Source: an uncultured Comamonas sp.
GTDB taxonomy: Bacteria; Pseudomonadota; Gammaproteobacteria; Burkholderiales; Burkholderiaceae_C
Direction: 5' to 3'
Length of the DNA stretch: 45,318 nucleotides
NCBI GenBank assembly: GCA_902175065.1
Contig: CABIIJ010000002.1
Location: 1-45,318, forward strand
Part shown: positions 8,359 to 18,959 of the stretch, one piece after another
Layout of the letters: each line of letters starts with the position of its first letter
Numbering within the stretch: position 1 is the stretch's first letter
Notes under the pieces: generated by a model
The model's database searches: none
Told to the model about the DNA's origin: nothing
What the model saw: the letters and a program-made list of their open reading frames with translations, nothing else
Program-made: the position numbers and the translations under genes

Positions 8359-9600
8359 ATGTTTCGTATCAGCCAATACATGCGCGAACTGGCGAAAGCC
8401 GAACAAACCGGTTGCTACCCCCAGGTGTGCGAACGCCAGGCCCGTGGCCCGGTGGTGATCTGGAATTTGATCCGCCGCTGCAACCTGACCTGCAAGCACT
8501 GCTACGCCCTGTCCGCCGACCACGACTACGTGGGCGAGCTGACCCTGCCCGAAGTGTTCACGGTGATGGACGACCTGAAGGGCTTCGGCGTGCCCGCCCT
8601 CATCCTGTCCGGCGGCGAGCCGCTGCTGCGCCCGGACATCTTCGACATCTCCGCCCGGGCGCGGGAGATGGGCTTCTACACCGGCCTGTCGACCAACGGC
8701 ACCCTGATCGACCGCCCGCTGGCCCAGCGCATCGCCCAGGCCGGGTTCGACTACGTGGGCATCAGCCTGGACGGGCTGAAGCCCACGCACGACAAGTTCC
8801 GCCGCCTGGACGGTGCGTTCGACCGCAGCCTGGCCGCCGTGCGCTTCCTGGGCGAATTCGGCGTCAAGGTGGGCCTGCGCTTCACCATGACGGCCATGAA
8901 TGCCCACGACCTGCCCAACCTGCTGCAACTGATGAAGGACGAAGGGGCGAACAAGTTCTACTTCTCGCACCTGAACTACGCCGGGCGCGGCAACATCCAC
9001 CGCGACAAGGATGCCCACCACCAGTCCACCCGCGCCGCCATGAACCTGCTGTTCGACCGCGCCTGGGAAGATGCACAGGCGGGCTGCATGGACGATTACG
9101 TCAGCGGCAACAACGATGCCGACGGCCCCTTTCTGCTGCACTGGGTGCGCCAGCACCTGCCGCAATGGGAAAGCGCCATGGCCGAGCGCCTGACCCGCTG
9201 GGGCGGCAACGCCAGCGGGCAGATGGTGGCCAACATCGACAACCTGGGCCACGTCCACCCCGACACCATGTGGTGGCACCACGACCTGGGCTGCGTGCGC
9301 GACCGGCCTTTCTCGGAAATCTGGAACGACACCTCCGACCCGCTCATGGCCGGGCTGAAACAGCACCCGCGCCCGGTCGAAGGACGCTGTGCGGGCTGCA
9401 AGTATCTGGCGATCTGCAACGGCAACACCCGCGTGCGGGCGCAGCAGCTCACCGGCAACCCCTGGTTCGAAGACCCCGGCTGTTACCTGACCGACGAGGA
9501 AGTCGGCGCAGCCAGCACGCCGTTCGAGGCCCCTGCCTCGCGCTCATCCTCCTCCTCCCGCATCACCCGCAGCCGTAGCCCGGAGACTCAACATGCGTAA
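8359..9600 (+). CDS. nirJ: NirJ, radical SAM heme d1 biosynthesis enzyme
   Basis: NirJ (413 aa) is a radical SAM enzyme that acts on didecarboxysiroheme, replacing its propionate side chains during heme d1 synthesis. The [4Fe-4S]-SAM site is CNLTCKHC (Cys41, 45, 48). ILSGGEPLLRPD and STNGTLIDRP follow in the barrel. A C-terminal Cys cluster (CAGCKYLAICNGNTR and GCYLTDEE) is the SPASM-like second Fe-S site. The last 20 residues are Ser/Arg-rich and are probably not part of the fold. A Shine-Dalgarno (AAGGAG) precedes ATG8359, and the 3' end overlaps nirN by 8 bases. Confidence 0.93.
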   Translation: MFRISQYMRELAKAEQTGCYPQVCERQARGPVVIWNLIRRCNLTCKHCYALSADHDYVGELTLPEVFTVMDDLKGFGVPALILSGGEPLLRPDIFDISARAREMGFYTGLSTNGTLIDRPLAQRIAQAGFDYVGISLDGLKPTHDKFRRLDGAFDRSLAAVRFLGEFGVKVGLRFTMTAMNAHDLPNLLQLMKDEGANKFYFSHLNYAGRGNIHRDKDAHHQSTRAAMNLLFDRAWEDAQAGCMDDYVSGNNDADGPFLLHWVRQHLPQWESAMAERLTRWGGNASGQMVANIDNLGHVHPDTMWWHHDLGCVRDRPFSEIWNDTSDPLMAGLKQHPRPVEGRCAGCKYLAICNGNTRVRAQQLTGNPWFEDPGCYLTDEEVGAASTPFEAPASRSSSSSRITRSRSPETQHA

Positions 9601-11203
9601 ATTGCTCCCCCCCCTGCTGGGCCTGGCCCTGACCGCCCTGGCCAGCGCCGCAGCGGCACAAACGGTACAAGCAACGGCACAAGCAACAGTACCGACGGCT
9701 ACCATCAACGCCGCCGCCCTCTACCAGCAGCACTGCGCCGTCTGCCACGGCGAGCAGCGCACCGGCCTGATGGGGCCGGCCCTGCTGCCCGAAAGCCTGG
9801 AGCGCACCCGCGCCCCGGAGGTGCTGCGCGTCATCAAGGAAGGCCGCCAGGCCACGCAGATGATGGGCTTTGCCGACCAGCTCTCGGGGGCGGAAATCCA
9901 GGCGCTGGCCGACTGGATTCGCACCCCGGTCGTGCCCGCACCGCGCTGGACGGAGGCCGACATCACCGCCTCGCGCATCGCCACCCCCTTGCCCGCAGGC
10001 ACGCCCGACGTCCCGCTGTGGCAGGCCGACCCGATGAACCTGTTCGTCGTGGTGGAAGGCGGCGATCACCACATTTCCCTGCTGGACGGCGACAGGTTCG
10101 AGGTGATCAAGCGCTTCCAAAGCCGCTTTGCCCTGCACGGCGGGCCGAAGTTCACGCCGGATGGGCGCTACGTCTTCTTCGGCTCGCGCGACGGCTGGAT
10201 CACCAAGTATGACCTGTACCGCCTGGAGGTGGTGGCCGAAGTGCGGGCGGGCCTGAACATGCGCAACGTGGCCGTCAGCGGCGACGGGCAATGGGTCATG
10301 GCCGCCAACTACCTGCCGCACACCCTGGCGCTGTTCGATGCCGATCTGAACCTGGTGAAAACCTACGACGCCGCCACGCAGGACGGCAAGGCCAGCTCCC
10401 GCGCCTCGGCGGTGTACGACGCCACGCCGCGCAACAGCTTTGTCGTGGCGCTCAAGGACATCCCGGAAATCTGGGAAATCTCCTACGACAAGAACGCCGC
10501 GCCGATCTACGACGGTCTGGTGCACGACTACAAGATGAAGGAAGGCATCGCCAAATCCGGCTACCTGAACGTGCGCCGCACGCCTTTGAGCGAGCCGCTG
10601 GACGACTTCTTCTTCGACCAGAGCTACCAGCATGCCCTGGGCGCCACCCGCCCGCGCAAGGGCGACGGCAAGCCCAGCGCCCAGGTGGTGAACCTGGATG
10701 CGCGGGTGAAAGTGGCCGACCTGCCCATTGCCGGGATGCCGCACCTGGGTTCGGGCATCACCTTCGCCTACCAGGACACCACCGTGCTGGCCAGCCCCAA
10801 CCTGGGCGGCGGGGCCATCGACGTGATCGACATGAAGAACTGGCAGACCGTGCGTACCATTCCCACGCCCGGAGCGGGCTTTTTCATGCGCAGCCATGAA
10901 AACACGCCCTACGCCTGGACGGATTCGATGATGAGTCCCGCCGCCAAGGACACGCTGACCATCATCGACAAGCGCACGCTGGAACCCGTGGCCCAGGTGC
11001 GCGAGCCGGGCAAGACCCTGGCGCACATCGAATTCACCAAGGACGGCCGTTACGCCCTGGCCAGCGTGTGGGAAATGGACGGGGCTATCATCGTCCTGGA
11101 CGCTCGCAGCTTTAAGGAGGTCAAGCGTCTGCCCATGGTCAAGCCGGTGGGCAAATACAACGTATGGAACAAGATCTCACGCAGCGAGGGCACCTCGCAT
11201 TGA
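9593..11203 (+). CDS. nirN: NirN, dihydro-heme d1 dehydrogenase (c-heme plus d1-type propeller)
   Basis: The 536-residue periplasmic protein has a signal peptide, a c-type heme domain with CAVCH at 48-52, and a C-terminal eight-bladed propeller like NirS. NirN oxidises dihydro-heme d1 in the last step of the pathway. I call it NirN rather than NirS for two reasons: it sits directly after nirJ, and its C-terminus reads KPVGKYNVWNKISRSEGTSH, whereas as I recall NirS ends in a different GKFNVYN-type sequence. The C-terminal 40 bases overlap the first possible norE start. If it were in fact NirS, the nirS-absence finding would fall. Confidence 0.82.
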   Translation: MRKLLPPLLGLALTALASAAAAQTVQATAQATVPTATINAAALYQQHCAVCHGEQRTGLMGPALLPESLERTRAPEVLRVIKEGRQATQMMGFADQLSGAEIQALADWIRTPVVPAPRWTEADITASRIATPLPAGTPDVPLWQADPMNLFVVVEGGDHHISLLDGDRFEVIKRFQSRFALHGGPKFTPDGRYVFFGSRDGWITKYDLYRLEVVAEVRAGLNMRNVAVSGDGQWVMAANYLPHTLALFDADLNLVKTYDAATQDGKASSRASAVYDATPRNSFVVALKDIPEIWEISYDKNAAPIYDGLVHDYKMKEGIAKSGYLNVRRTPLSEPLDDFFFDQSYQHALGATRPRKGDGKPSAQVVNLDARVKVADLPIAGMPHLGSGITFAYQDTTVLASPNLGGGAIDVIDMKNWQTVRTIPTPGAGFFMRSHENTPYAWTDSMMSPAAKDTLTIIDKRTLEPVAQVREPGKTLAHIEFTKDGRYALASVWEMDGAIIVLDARSFKEVKRLPMVKPVGKYNVWNKISRSEGTSH

Positions 11204-11826
11204 ATCCCCACCCGTCTTTAAAAACATCGACGGAAAATAAATCTTCAAATCCTGCCGTCCCGGACGAGGCGGCAGCCACCTTGCCGGGCGACTTTGTCAT
11301 CTGGCTTCTGGTGCTGCTGGAGATGACCACGTTCGCCATCCTCTTCATCGGCTTTGCCGGGGCGCGGCTGGCCCAGCCCGAGGTGTTTGCCGCCGGGCAG
11401 GCCACGCTGGCGCTGTGGTCGGGCGCGGTCAACACCGTGCTGCTGGTCAGCGCCAGCGCCTGCGCGGCCTGGGCCTTGCACGCCGTGCGCACCCGGCGCA
11501 GCCGCCAGGCTTCCTGGTGGCTGCTGGGGGCGCTGGCGCTGGGCATCGGCTTTCTGGTGGTGAAAAGCATCGAGTACTGGCACAAGTGGGAAATGGGCCT
11601 GGACTTTGCCAACAACACCTTCGACATGCTGTACGTGATGCTCACGGGCTTTCACTTCCTGCACGCCCTGGTCGGCTGCGTGCTGTTCGCCCTGGTCTGG
11701 GCGCCCACGCGCAGCGGCAAGTACACCCCCGGGAACTGCCATACGCTGGAGACGGTGACCGTCTTCTGGCACATGGTCGACCTGCTGTGGATGATCCTGT
11801 TCCCGCTGGTGTACGTGCTGCGCTGA
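11164..11826 (+). CDS. norE: NorE, cytochrome c oxidase subunit III-like membrane protein
   Basis: This heme-copper oxidase subunit III family protein (up to 220 aa) has five predicted membrane segments. Typical motifs are VIWLLVLLEMTTFAILF, KSIEYWHKWEMG, LTGFHFLHALVG and FWHMVDLLWMILFPLVY. NorE accompanies cNOR in denitrifiers and supports NO-reductase activity, but its exact role is not settled. The start is uncertain: ATG11164 overlaps nirN by 40 bases, whereas TTG11200 overlaps the nirN stop and would remove a polar 12-residue leader. It links the nir and nor halves of the block. Confidence 0.87.
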   Translation: MEQDLTQRGHLALNPHPSLKTSTENKSSNPAVPDEAAATLPGDFVIWLLVLLEMTTFAILFIGFAGARLAQPEVFAAGQATLALWSGAVNTVLLVSASACAAWALHAVRTRRSRQASWWLLGALALGIGFLVVKSIEYWHKWEMGLDFANNTFDMLYVMLTGFHFLHALVGCVLFALVWAPTRSGKYTPGNCHTLETVTVFWHMVDLLWMILFPLVYVLR

Positions 11827-11827
11827 T

Positions 11828-11937
11828 TTTTAATAGCATCTTCCGCTGAATACACAAAACTTTCAAGATTTTTCATCTTTGAAATCGTTTGAGAATCAGC
11901 GGTAAACGCCCCTTTATTGATAGCAATCCATTCTTGC
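11828..11937. repeat. AT-rich palindromic spacer repeat, copy 2
   Basis: Left arm AATAGCATCTTCCGCTGAAT and, folding back, AATCAGCGG...CCTTTATT. The centre TTCAAGAT-TTTTC-ATCTTTGAA forms a hairpin. It fills the norE-norF gap. It could be a processing or attenuation structure between these genes. Confidence 0.6.
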
Positions 11938-11941
11938 CGCC

Positions 11942-12217
11942 ATGACCGACCTTCGCCTGAACATCATCTGGAGCATCCTGCTCAGTGCCACCGCACTCAC
12001 CTGGTGGCTGGGGGAACACAACGCCACCGGCCAGTCGGCCCTGGTGACGGCGGGCATCGTGCTGGCCCTTTCCGTGCTCAAGGGCTGGTGCATCATCCAG
12101 GACTTCATGGAGCTGCGCCATGGCCCGCGCCTGTGGCGCTACCTGATGCTGGCATGGATCGTGGTGATGGCCGTCCTGCTGTTTGGCGCATCCCTTTGGT
12201 ATACCCTTAGGTACTAA
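11942..12217 (+). CDS. norF: NorF-like small membrane protein (COX subunit IV family)
   Basis: A 91-residue protein with three predicted membrane helices and the motif LSVLKGWCIIQDFMELRHGP. This is characteristic of the prokaryotic cytochrome c oxidase subunit IV / NorF family. It follows norE, as in other denitrifier clusters, and probably helps NO-reductase assembly or activity in the membrane. The Shine-Dalgarno is weak; GCCGCC precedes ATG11942. It ends just before the DNR box of norCB, so norCB has its own promoter. Confidence 0.85.
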   Translation: MTDLRLNIIWSILLSATALTWWLGEHNATGQSALVTAGIVLALSVLKGWCIIQDFMELRHGPRLWRYLMLAWIVVMAVLLFGASLWYTLRY

Positions 12218-12229
12218 TCGCTACGTTCC

Positions 12230-12243
12230 TTGATTAAGTTCAA
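12230..12243 (+). promoter_or_regulatory. FNR/DNR box upstream of norCB
   Basis: TTGATTAAGTTCAA is a perfect TTGA-N6-TCAA site, 60 bp before the norC start codon. This is the expected spacing for NO-responsive activation of norCB by a Dnr-type regulator. Confidence 0.85.
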
Positions 12244-12303
12244 GGTTTTTTTTCCTGCAAAAGATGAAGATTTGATTGTTCTTTTAAGAAGGAGGGCTTG
12301 CAC

Positions 12304-14180
<1,877 letters not shown>

Positions 14181-14210
14181 TTTTCCTTTTGTCAACGGAG
14201 AACCCACCCC

Positions 14211-15029
14211 ATGGACCACAGCGATACCCGCAACCTGCAGTCTGAGCAGCAGACCCCCTACTACGCCGAACAAGGCGGCGAGGCGGCGCTGTTTGCCCAT
14301 GCTTTCGAGCAGAAGCTGCCGGTGCTCATCAAAGGGCCCACGGGGTGCGGCAAAACCCGTTTCGTCGAACACATGGCCGCCCGCCTCGGGCGCCCGCTCA
14401 TCACGGTGAGCTGCCATGACGACCTTTCGGCCGCCGATCTGGTCGGGCGCCACCTTCTGACCGATGGTGGCACCGTCTGGTCGGACGGGCCGCTCACCCG
14501 CGCCGTGCGCCAGGGCGCCATCTGCTACCTCGACGAGGTGGTGGAAGCACGCAAGGACACCACCGTCGTGCTGCACCCGCTGGCCGACGACCGCCGCGTG
14601 CTGCCCATCGAGCGCACTGGTGAACAAATCACTGCTGCCCCCGGCTTCATGCTGGTGGTCAGCTTCAACCCTGGCTACCAGAACGTGCTCAAAAGCCTGA
14701 AGCCCAGCACGCGCCAGCGGTTCATTGCCCTCAATTTCAACTACCCGGCCCCGGAAGTGGAGCTGCGCATCGTCGAGCACGAAGCCCGGGTAGACACCCT
14801 GACCGCCCAGAAACTGGTCGGCCTGGCGCAAGCCCTGCGCCGCCTGACCGAGCAGGACCTGGAAGAAACCGTCAGCACCCGCCTGCTGGTGATGGCCGGA
14901 CGCCTGGTGGCCAGCGGCATCCCCCTGCGGACGGCCTGCCAGGCCGCCGTGATCGACGCCCTGACCGACGATGCCGATACCGCCTCGGCCCTGGCCGAAG
15001 TGGCCGTCGCCGTGTTGGGCGACGCCTGA
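14211..15029 (+). CDS. norQ: NorQ, MoxR/CbbQ-type AAA+ ATPase
   Basis: The 272-residue AAA+ protein has Walker A GPTGCGKT (42-49), Walker B ICYLDEVVEA, and a Sensor-1 region LVVSFNPGYQ. CbbQ/NirQ/NorQ ATPases work with a VWA partner (NorD) to activate NO reductase, probably by metal insertion at FeB. It follows norB after 30 bases. A palindromic spacer separates it from norD. Confidence 0.95.
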   Translation: MDHSDTRNLQSEQQTPYYAEQGGEAALFAHAFEQKLPVLIKGPTGCGKTRFVEHMAARLGRPLITVSCHDDLSAADLVGRHLLTDGGTVWSDGPLTRAVRQGAICYLDEVVEARKDTTVVLHPLADDRRVLPIERTGEQITAAPGFMLVVSFNPGYQNVLKSLKPSTRQRFIALNFNYPAPEVELRIVEHEARVDTLTAQKLVGLAQALRRLTEQDLEETVSTRLLVMAGRLVASGIPLRTACQAAVIDALTDDADTASALAEVAVAVLGDA

Positions 15030-15067
15030 GCGCAACTGACGCACCATTGTTCTTGCATTAAAAATTC

Positions 15068-15156
15068 AATAGCTGTTTGCGCTGGTTTGGACGGGATTTC
15101 AAGGCAATTTCCCCTTGATATCCTTGTAAATCAAGTGCAAGCAGCTATTTTCTTTG
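15068..15156. repeat. AT-rich palindromic spacer repeat, copy 3
   Basis: Left arm AATAGCTGTTTGCGCTGGTT and right arm AAGTGCAAGCAGCTATTTT, with inner pairing GATTTCAAGG / CCTTGATAT around a TTTC loop. It occupies the norQ-norD gap. TTGAT and ATCAA occur in the right half, but ten bases apart, which does not fit an FNR box. Confidence 0.65.
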
Positions 15157-15169
15157 AGAGATTTGCACC

Positions 15170-16996
15170 ATGGAAGAATGGGTTGGCATTCAATGGCACC
15201 GCTTCATCACCCGCGCCGCCGATGGGCGGGACAACCCCGGCGCCGTGCGCCTGGAAGAAGTGCAGCGCAGCATCGGCCTGATGTTCCGCGCCGGTGGCGG
15301 GGCGCAGGCCGTGCGCCTGGCCCCGGCCAATGCCACCCGCGTCCACAACCAGCGCAGCTTTCTGCAGCGCGTGGCCGGCAGCGGCACCCACGCCTATCTG
15401 GGGCAGTGGCAGCCGGACGTGCTCTCCCTGCCCCCGGCCATCAGCGTTTTCGGCAGTGCCGCGCAAAACCGCGCCCTGTACCTGTGGCTGGCTGCCCTGG
15501 CCGCGCAAACGCAGGAAAGCGGCGACTGGCTCACCAGCCAGGTGGCTGCCACCGAGGCCGCCCTGCGCACCTTCCCGGGCCTGCAGAAGAACTATGAAAA
15601 GCTGCGCCGGGCGCAGCTGGCCGAGCGCCCCGACCTCTCCCGCCTGCGGGGCCGCGCCGCCCAGGCCGAGCGGGCCGTGCAATGCGCCCTGCGTGGCGAG
15701 GCCCTGCCCGATGACCGCCCCGGCGATCTGAGCCAGGCCGACGTCGCCCCCCTCTGGCTGTGGCTGGGCCAGCCGCCCGCCTCGCTGGACGCCGCCCGCA
15801 AAACCAGGGACCAGGACGGCGAACAGAACGGCACGCAGAACCTCAGCGCCAACGACCGCCGCCGCCGCGCCGCGCAGGCCATCCGCGACGAGCGCAACGA
15901 AGCGCCCTTCATCATGATGTTCCGCGCCGAATCCTTCATGTCGTGGACCGAGTTCACCAAGGTCAATCGCGCCGACGACGATGACGACGACGGCAACCAG
16001 CTCAACGCCGCCAACAACATGGACGAGCTGGCCATCGCCCCGGATGGCCAGTCCAGCGCCTCGCGCGTGAAGTTCGACCTCGATTTGCCCAGCGCCGCCC
16101 ACGACGACCTGCCGCTGGGCCCCGGCCTGAAATACCCCGAATGGGACTACAAGCGCCAGGCGCTGGTGCCCGAGCATTGCAGCGTGCAGACCTACACTGC
16201 CCGCGATGCCGAGCCGTACACCCCGCCCGTGGCCCTGCGCACCATCGCGCGGCGGATGCGCCGCCGCCTGGAGGCGCTGCGGGCCGCCCAGGGCCGCGTG
16301 CGCGGCCAGACCGAGGGGGACGACATCGACCTGGACGCCTGGATACGCTACCAGGCCGACCAGGGCCCGCGCAGCAGCACCCCGCCCGTCTTCCAGCAGC
16401 GCGTGCGCACCGAGCGCAGCCTGGCCACCCTGCTGCTGGCCGACCTGTCCCTGTCCACCGACGCCCACGTCGACGACTTCACCCGGGTGATCGACGTGAT
16501 CCGGGACGCGCTCTACGTTTTTGGCGAGGCGCTGCACGCCAGCGGCGACCCGTTTGCCATGCTGGGCTTTTCCTCCGTGCGCCGCACCAAGGTGCGCATC
16601 AACCACCTGAAAGACTTTGACGAACGGTGGGACAAGGATTGCATCGCCCGCGTCAATGCCATCAGCCCCGGCTACTACACCCGCATGGGCGCCGCCATCC
16701 GCCACGCCACGGCGCAATTGAGCCAACGCGGCGAACACCAGCGCCTGCTGCTCATCCTCACCGACGGCAAACCCAACGATCTGGACGTGTACGAAGGCCG
16801 CTACGGCCTGGAAGACACCCGCCAGGCCATCCGCGAAGCGCGGCAGGCAGGCCTGACGCCGTTTTGCGTCACCATCGACGCCGACGCGCACGACTACCTG
16901 CCCCACCTGTTCGGCTCGCAAGGCTATGCGCTGGTGCATCGCCCGCAGGATCTGGTGGGCCGCCTGGCCGCCGCCTACGCGGGCCTGACACGCTAG
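15170..16996 (+). CDS. norD: NorD, VWA-domain NO reductase activation protein
   Basis: NorD (608 aa) carries a C-terminal von Willebrand A domain with MIDAS motif DLSLSTD near residue 425, plus LLILTDGKPND later in the domain. An acidic linker (Asp run near residue 270) separates it from the N-terminal helical part. With NorQ it forms the AAA/VWA pair that activates NorCB on the cytoplasmic side. ATG15170 follows the palindromic spacer. It ends 30 bp before the dnr box. Confidence 0.94.
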   Translation: MEEWVGIQWHRFITRAADGRDNPGAVRLEEVQRSIGLMFRAGGGAQAVRLAPANATRVHNQRSFLQRVAGSGTHAYLGQWQPDVLSLPPAISVFGSAAQNRALYLWLAALAAQTQESGDWLTSQVAATEAALRTFPGLQKNYEKLRRAQLAERPDLSRLRGRAAQAERAVQCALRGEALPDDRPGDLSQADVAPLWLWLGQPPASLDAARKTRDQDGEQNGTQNLSANDRRRRAAQAIRDERNEAPFIMMFRAESFMSWTEFTKVNRADDDDDDGNQLNAANNMDELAIAPDGQSSASRVKFDLDLPSAAHDDLPLGPGLKYPEWDYKRQALVPEHCSVQTYTARDAEPYTPPVALRTIARRMRRRLEALRAAQGRVRGQTEGDDIDLDAWIRYQADQGPRSSTPPVFQQRVRTERSLATLLLADLSLSTDAHVDDFTRVIDVIRDALYVFGEALHASGDPFAMLGFSSVRRTKVRINHLKDFDERWDKDCIARVNAISPGYYTRMGAAIRHATAQLSQRGEHQRLLLILTDGKPNDLDVYEGRYGLEDTRQAIREARQAGLTPFCVTIDADAHDYLPHLFGSQGYALVHRPQDLVGRLAAAYAGLTR

Positions 16997-17026
16997 CACC
17001 AGGGTCAAATCCACAAGCCTTTTAAT

Positions 17027-17040
17027 TTGACTTAAATCAA
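17027..17040 (+). promoter_or_regulatory. FNR/DNR box upstream of dnr
   Basis: TTGACTTAAATCAA is a perfect TTGA-N6-TCAA site 46 bp before the dnr start. It suggests control by FNR/ANR, autoregulation by Dnr, or both. Confidence 0.85.
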
Positions 17041-17086
17041 ACCCACAGACCACCTCCCCTGCACTTTCCCTTAATAATCCCGGCCC

Positions 17087-17785
17087 ATGGATCTTCAGCA
17101 GTTTGACATTCCCCGCTACCTGGCCAATTTGCCGCTGTTTCAGGAAATCGCCCCGCCCGACCTGGAGCGCCTGGCCGGCGGCTGCCGCCTGCGCAAGCTG
17201 TCCCGGGGCGAGAGCGTTTTCACCGTGGGAATGCCGTGCGAGGAGTTTCACGTCACCGTCACCGGGCAGGTCAAGCTGTTTGCCCTCTCGCCTGCCGGCC
17301 AGGAAAAGGTCATCGAACTGGCCGGCCCGGGCGTGAGCTTTGCCGAGGCGCTGATGTTCACCGGCAAGCCCTACATCATCAACGCCCAGGCGCTCAGTGA
17401 ATCCGTCGTGCTCAGTGTCGGCAAGGCCGCCGTGGTGCGGGAGATCGAGGACGATCCGCGCTTTGCCATGCGGATGCTGGCCGGTATCTCGCGGCGCCTG
17501 CATGGCCTGGTACACGACGTGCAGGCCTACTCGCTGCACAACGGGATGCAGCGCGTCATCGGCTACCTGCTGCACCAGGAGACTCCGGCCGCTGCCGGCA
17601 GCGCCAGTGCCGCCTTGAAAGTGTCCCTGCCGGTCAGCAAGGCCACCATCGCCTCGCGACTGTCGATCACGCCGGAGTATTTTTCGCGCGTGCTGCACGA
17701 GCTGGAAAGCGCCGGGCTGATCACCGTGGACAAGCGCGAGATCCACATCCCCGACACGGCCCGGCTGGCCAGCCACTGCGCCTGA
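17087..17785 (+). CDS. dnr: Dnr-type CRP/FNR-family regulator (NO-responsive)
   Basis: This 232-residue regulator has an N-terminal cyclic-nucleotide-binding-like barrel, a long dimerisation helix (about 125-150) and a C-terminal HTH. The recognition helix contains TPEYFSRVLHELESAG, with the Glu-Ser-Arg-type contacts that read TTGA-N6-TCAA. The four-cysteine FNR [4Fe-4S] pattern is absent (only isolated Cys such as in GGCRL and MPCEE). It therefore resembles Dnr, which senses NO through heme, rather than FNR. Its own promoter and the norC promoter have perfect boxes. It closes the block and is convergent with maf, leaving a 7-bp gap. Confidence 0.88.
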   Translation: MDLQQFDIPRYLANLPLFQEIAPPDLERLAGGCRLRKLSRGESVFTVGMPCEEFHVTVTGQVKLFALSPAGQEKVIELAGPGVSFAEALMFTGKPYIINAQALSESVVLSVGKAAVVREIEDDPRFAMRMLAGISRRLHGLVHDVQAYSLHNGMQRVIGYLLHQETPAAAGSASAALKVSLPVSKATIASRLSITPEYFSRVLHELESAGLITVDKREIHIPDTARLASHCA

Positions 17786-17792
17786 ATGGCGC

Positions 17793-18404
17793 CTAGGTTT
17801 TCAAAACCCCGGCGCTGCGCAAGAGCTGCGCCGTCTCGAACAGCGGCAGCCCCATGATGCCGCTGTAACTGCCTTCGATATGGGCAATGAACGCCGCCGC
17901 CCGCCCCTGGATGCCGTAGGCGCCGGCCTTGCCCATCGGCTCTCCACTGGCCACGTAGGCCGCGATCTGCTGCGGCGTGAGCGCGGCAAACTGCACTTGC
18001 GATACCGATAGCGCGGTCCAGCGCCGATCGCCCCAGGCCACCGCCACGGCGGTGAACACCTGGTGCATCTGCCCGGAAAGCCGGGCCAGCATCCGGGCGG
18101 CATCGCCCTCGTCCTGCGGCTTGCCCAAAATGGCAGCGTCCAGCGCCACCGTGGTATCGGCGCACAGGATTGCGGCCGGCGGCAAATCCCGCCGGGCATG
18201 GCGCTGGACTGCGGCCTCCAGTTTCAGGCGGGTGACGCGCTGCACGTAGTCCACCGGGGCTTCGTCCGGCAGAGCGGCCTCCAGCGCTTCGGCATCCTCG
18301 TCGCTGCCCGGCAGCAGCAGTTCGTGGGCCATGTCCAGCTGTTGCAGCAACTGGCTGCGCCGGGGGCTTTGCGAAGCCAGGTAAATCCAGGGGGGCATAT
18401 TCAT
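17793..18404 (-). CDS. maf: Maf-family nucleotide pyrophosphatase (YhdE type)
   Basis: Maf proteins (here 203 aa) hydrolyse non-canonical or excess nucleoside triphosphates such as dTTP/UTP. Motifs are [12 protein letters not shown] at the N-terminus, [11 protein letters not shown] and [10 protein letters not shown]. The fold and length fit the YhdE subgroup. It follows rlmH and rsfS on the same strand, with a palindromic spacer between it and rlmH. ATG18404 and ATG18398 are both possible. In many Burkholderiales the next gene is rng; here it is the denitrification block. Confidence 0.92.
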   Translation of the reverse strand: MNMPPWIYLASQSPRRSQLLQQLDMAHELLLPGSDEDAEALEAALPDEAPVDYVQRVTRLKLEAAVQRHARRDLPPAAILCADTTVALDAAILGKPQDEGDAARMLARLSGQMHQVFTAVAVAWGDRRWTALSVSQVQFAALTPQQIAAYVASGEPMGKAGAYGIQGRAAAFIAHIEGSYSGIMGLPLFETAQLLRSAGVLKT

Positions 18405-18497
18405 AAAGAGAGCTGTTTGCGCTGTATCTATCAGGATTTCAAAGCGTTTTATATCTGAAACCCAATCAAATCGTGCGGCAACAGCTCCTTTTTATTC
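18405..18497. repeat. AT-rich palindromic spacer repeat, copy 4
   Basis: Left arm AGAGCTGTTTGCGCTGTATC and right arm GCGGCAACAGCTCCTTTTT with inner GGATTTCAAAGCG / ATCTGAAACC around a TTTTAT loop. It lies between rlmH and maf and slightly overlaps the rlmH stop. Confidence 0.65.
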
Positions 18498-18959
18498 ACG
18501 GTGGTAGGGATGGCCTGCGTTGACCGACCAGGCACGGTACAGCTGCTCGATCAGCAGCACGCGCACCATGGCGTGCGGCAGGGTCAGGTCGGACAGGCGG
18601 ATGCGCTCGTGTGCGGCCTGTTTGAATTCAGGCTCCAGCCCGTCCGGCCCGCCGATGACGAGGGCCACGTCGTCGCCCTCCAGCTGCCAGTTCTTCAGGC
18701 GCTGGGCCAGGGCCGTGGTGCGCAGCGGCGTGCCATGCTCGTCCAGCACGACGATGCGGCAGCCCCTGGGGATGGCCGCCTCGATGCGCTTGCGCTCGGC
18801 CGCGTACAGGGTGGCCAGGGTCTTGGAGCTGCGCGGCTCGGTTTTCACGGCCTTGAGTTCCACCTTCAACTCAGGCGGAAAACGCTTGGCGTAATCGTCA
18901 TAGGCCGTCTGCGCCCAGGCGGGCACCTGCTGGCCGACGGCGACGATGAACAGCCTCAT
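18492..18959 (-). CDS. rlmH: 23S rRNA (pseudouridine-1915-N3)-methyltransferase
   Basis: RlmH (155 aa) is a SPOUT-fold methyltransferase that modifies pseudouridine 1915 in helix 69 of 23S rRNA in assembled ribosomes. The knot motif [12 protein letters not shown] and the C-terminal [20 protein letters not shown] with NAGHPYHRE are diagnostic, and length is exactly typical. Its ATG overlaps the rsfS stop as ATGA, so the two are translationally coupled. Confidence 0.97.
   Translation of the reverse strand: MRLFIVAVGQQVPAWAQTAYDDYAKRFPPELKVELKAVKTEPRSSKTLATLYAAERKRIEAAIPRGCRIVVLDEHGTPLRTTALAQRLKNWQLEGDDVALVIGGPDGLEPEFKQAAHERIRLSDLTLPHAMVRVLLIEQLYRAWSVNAGHPYHRE

Noticed and set aside
15115-15140. 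TTGAT...ATCAA as a fourth FNR box before norD
   Set aside because: The half-sites are ten bases apart instead of four, and they belong to the palindromic spacer repeat.
15980-16000. Asp run in NorD as a functional metal site
   Set aside because: It is a low-complexity GAC repeat in the linker; NorD proteins commonly have an acidic linker.
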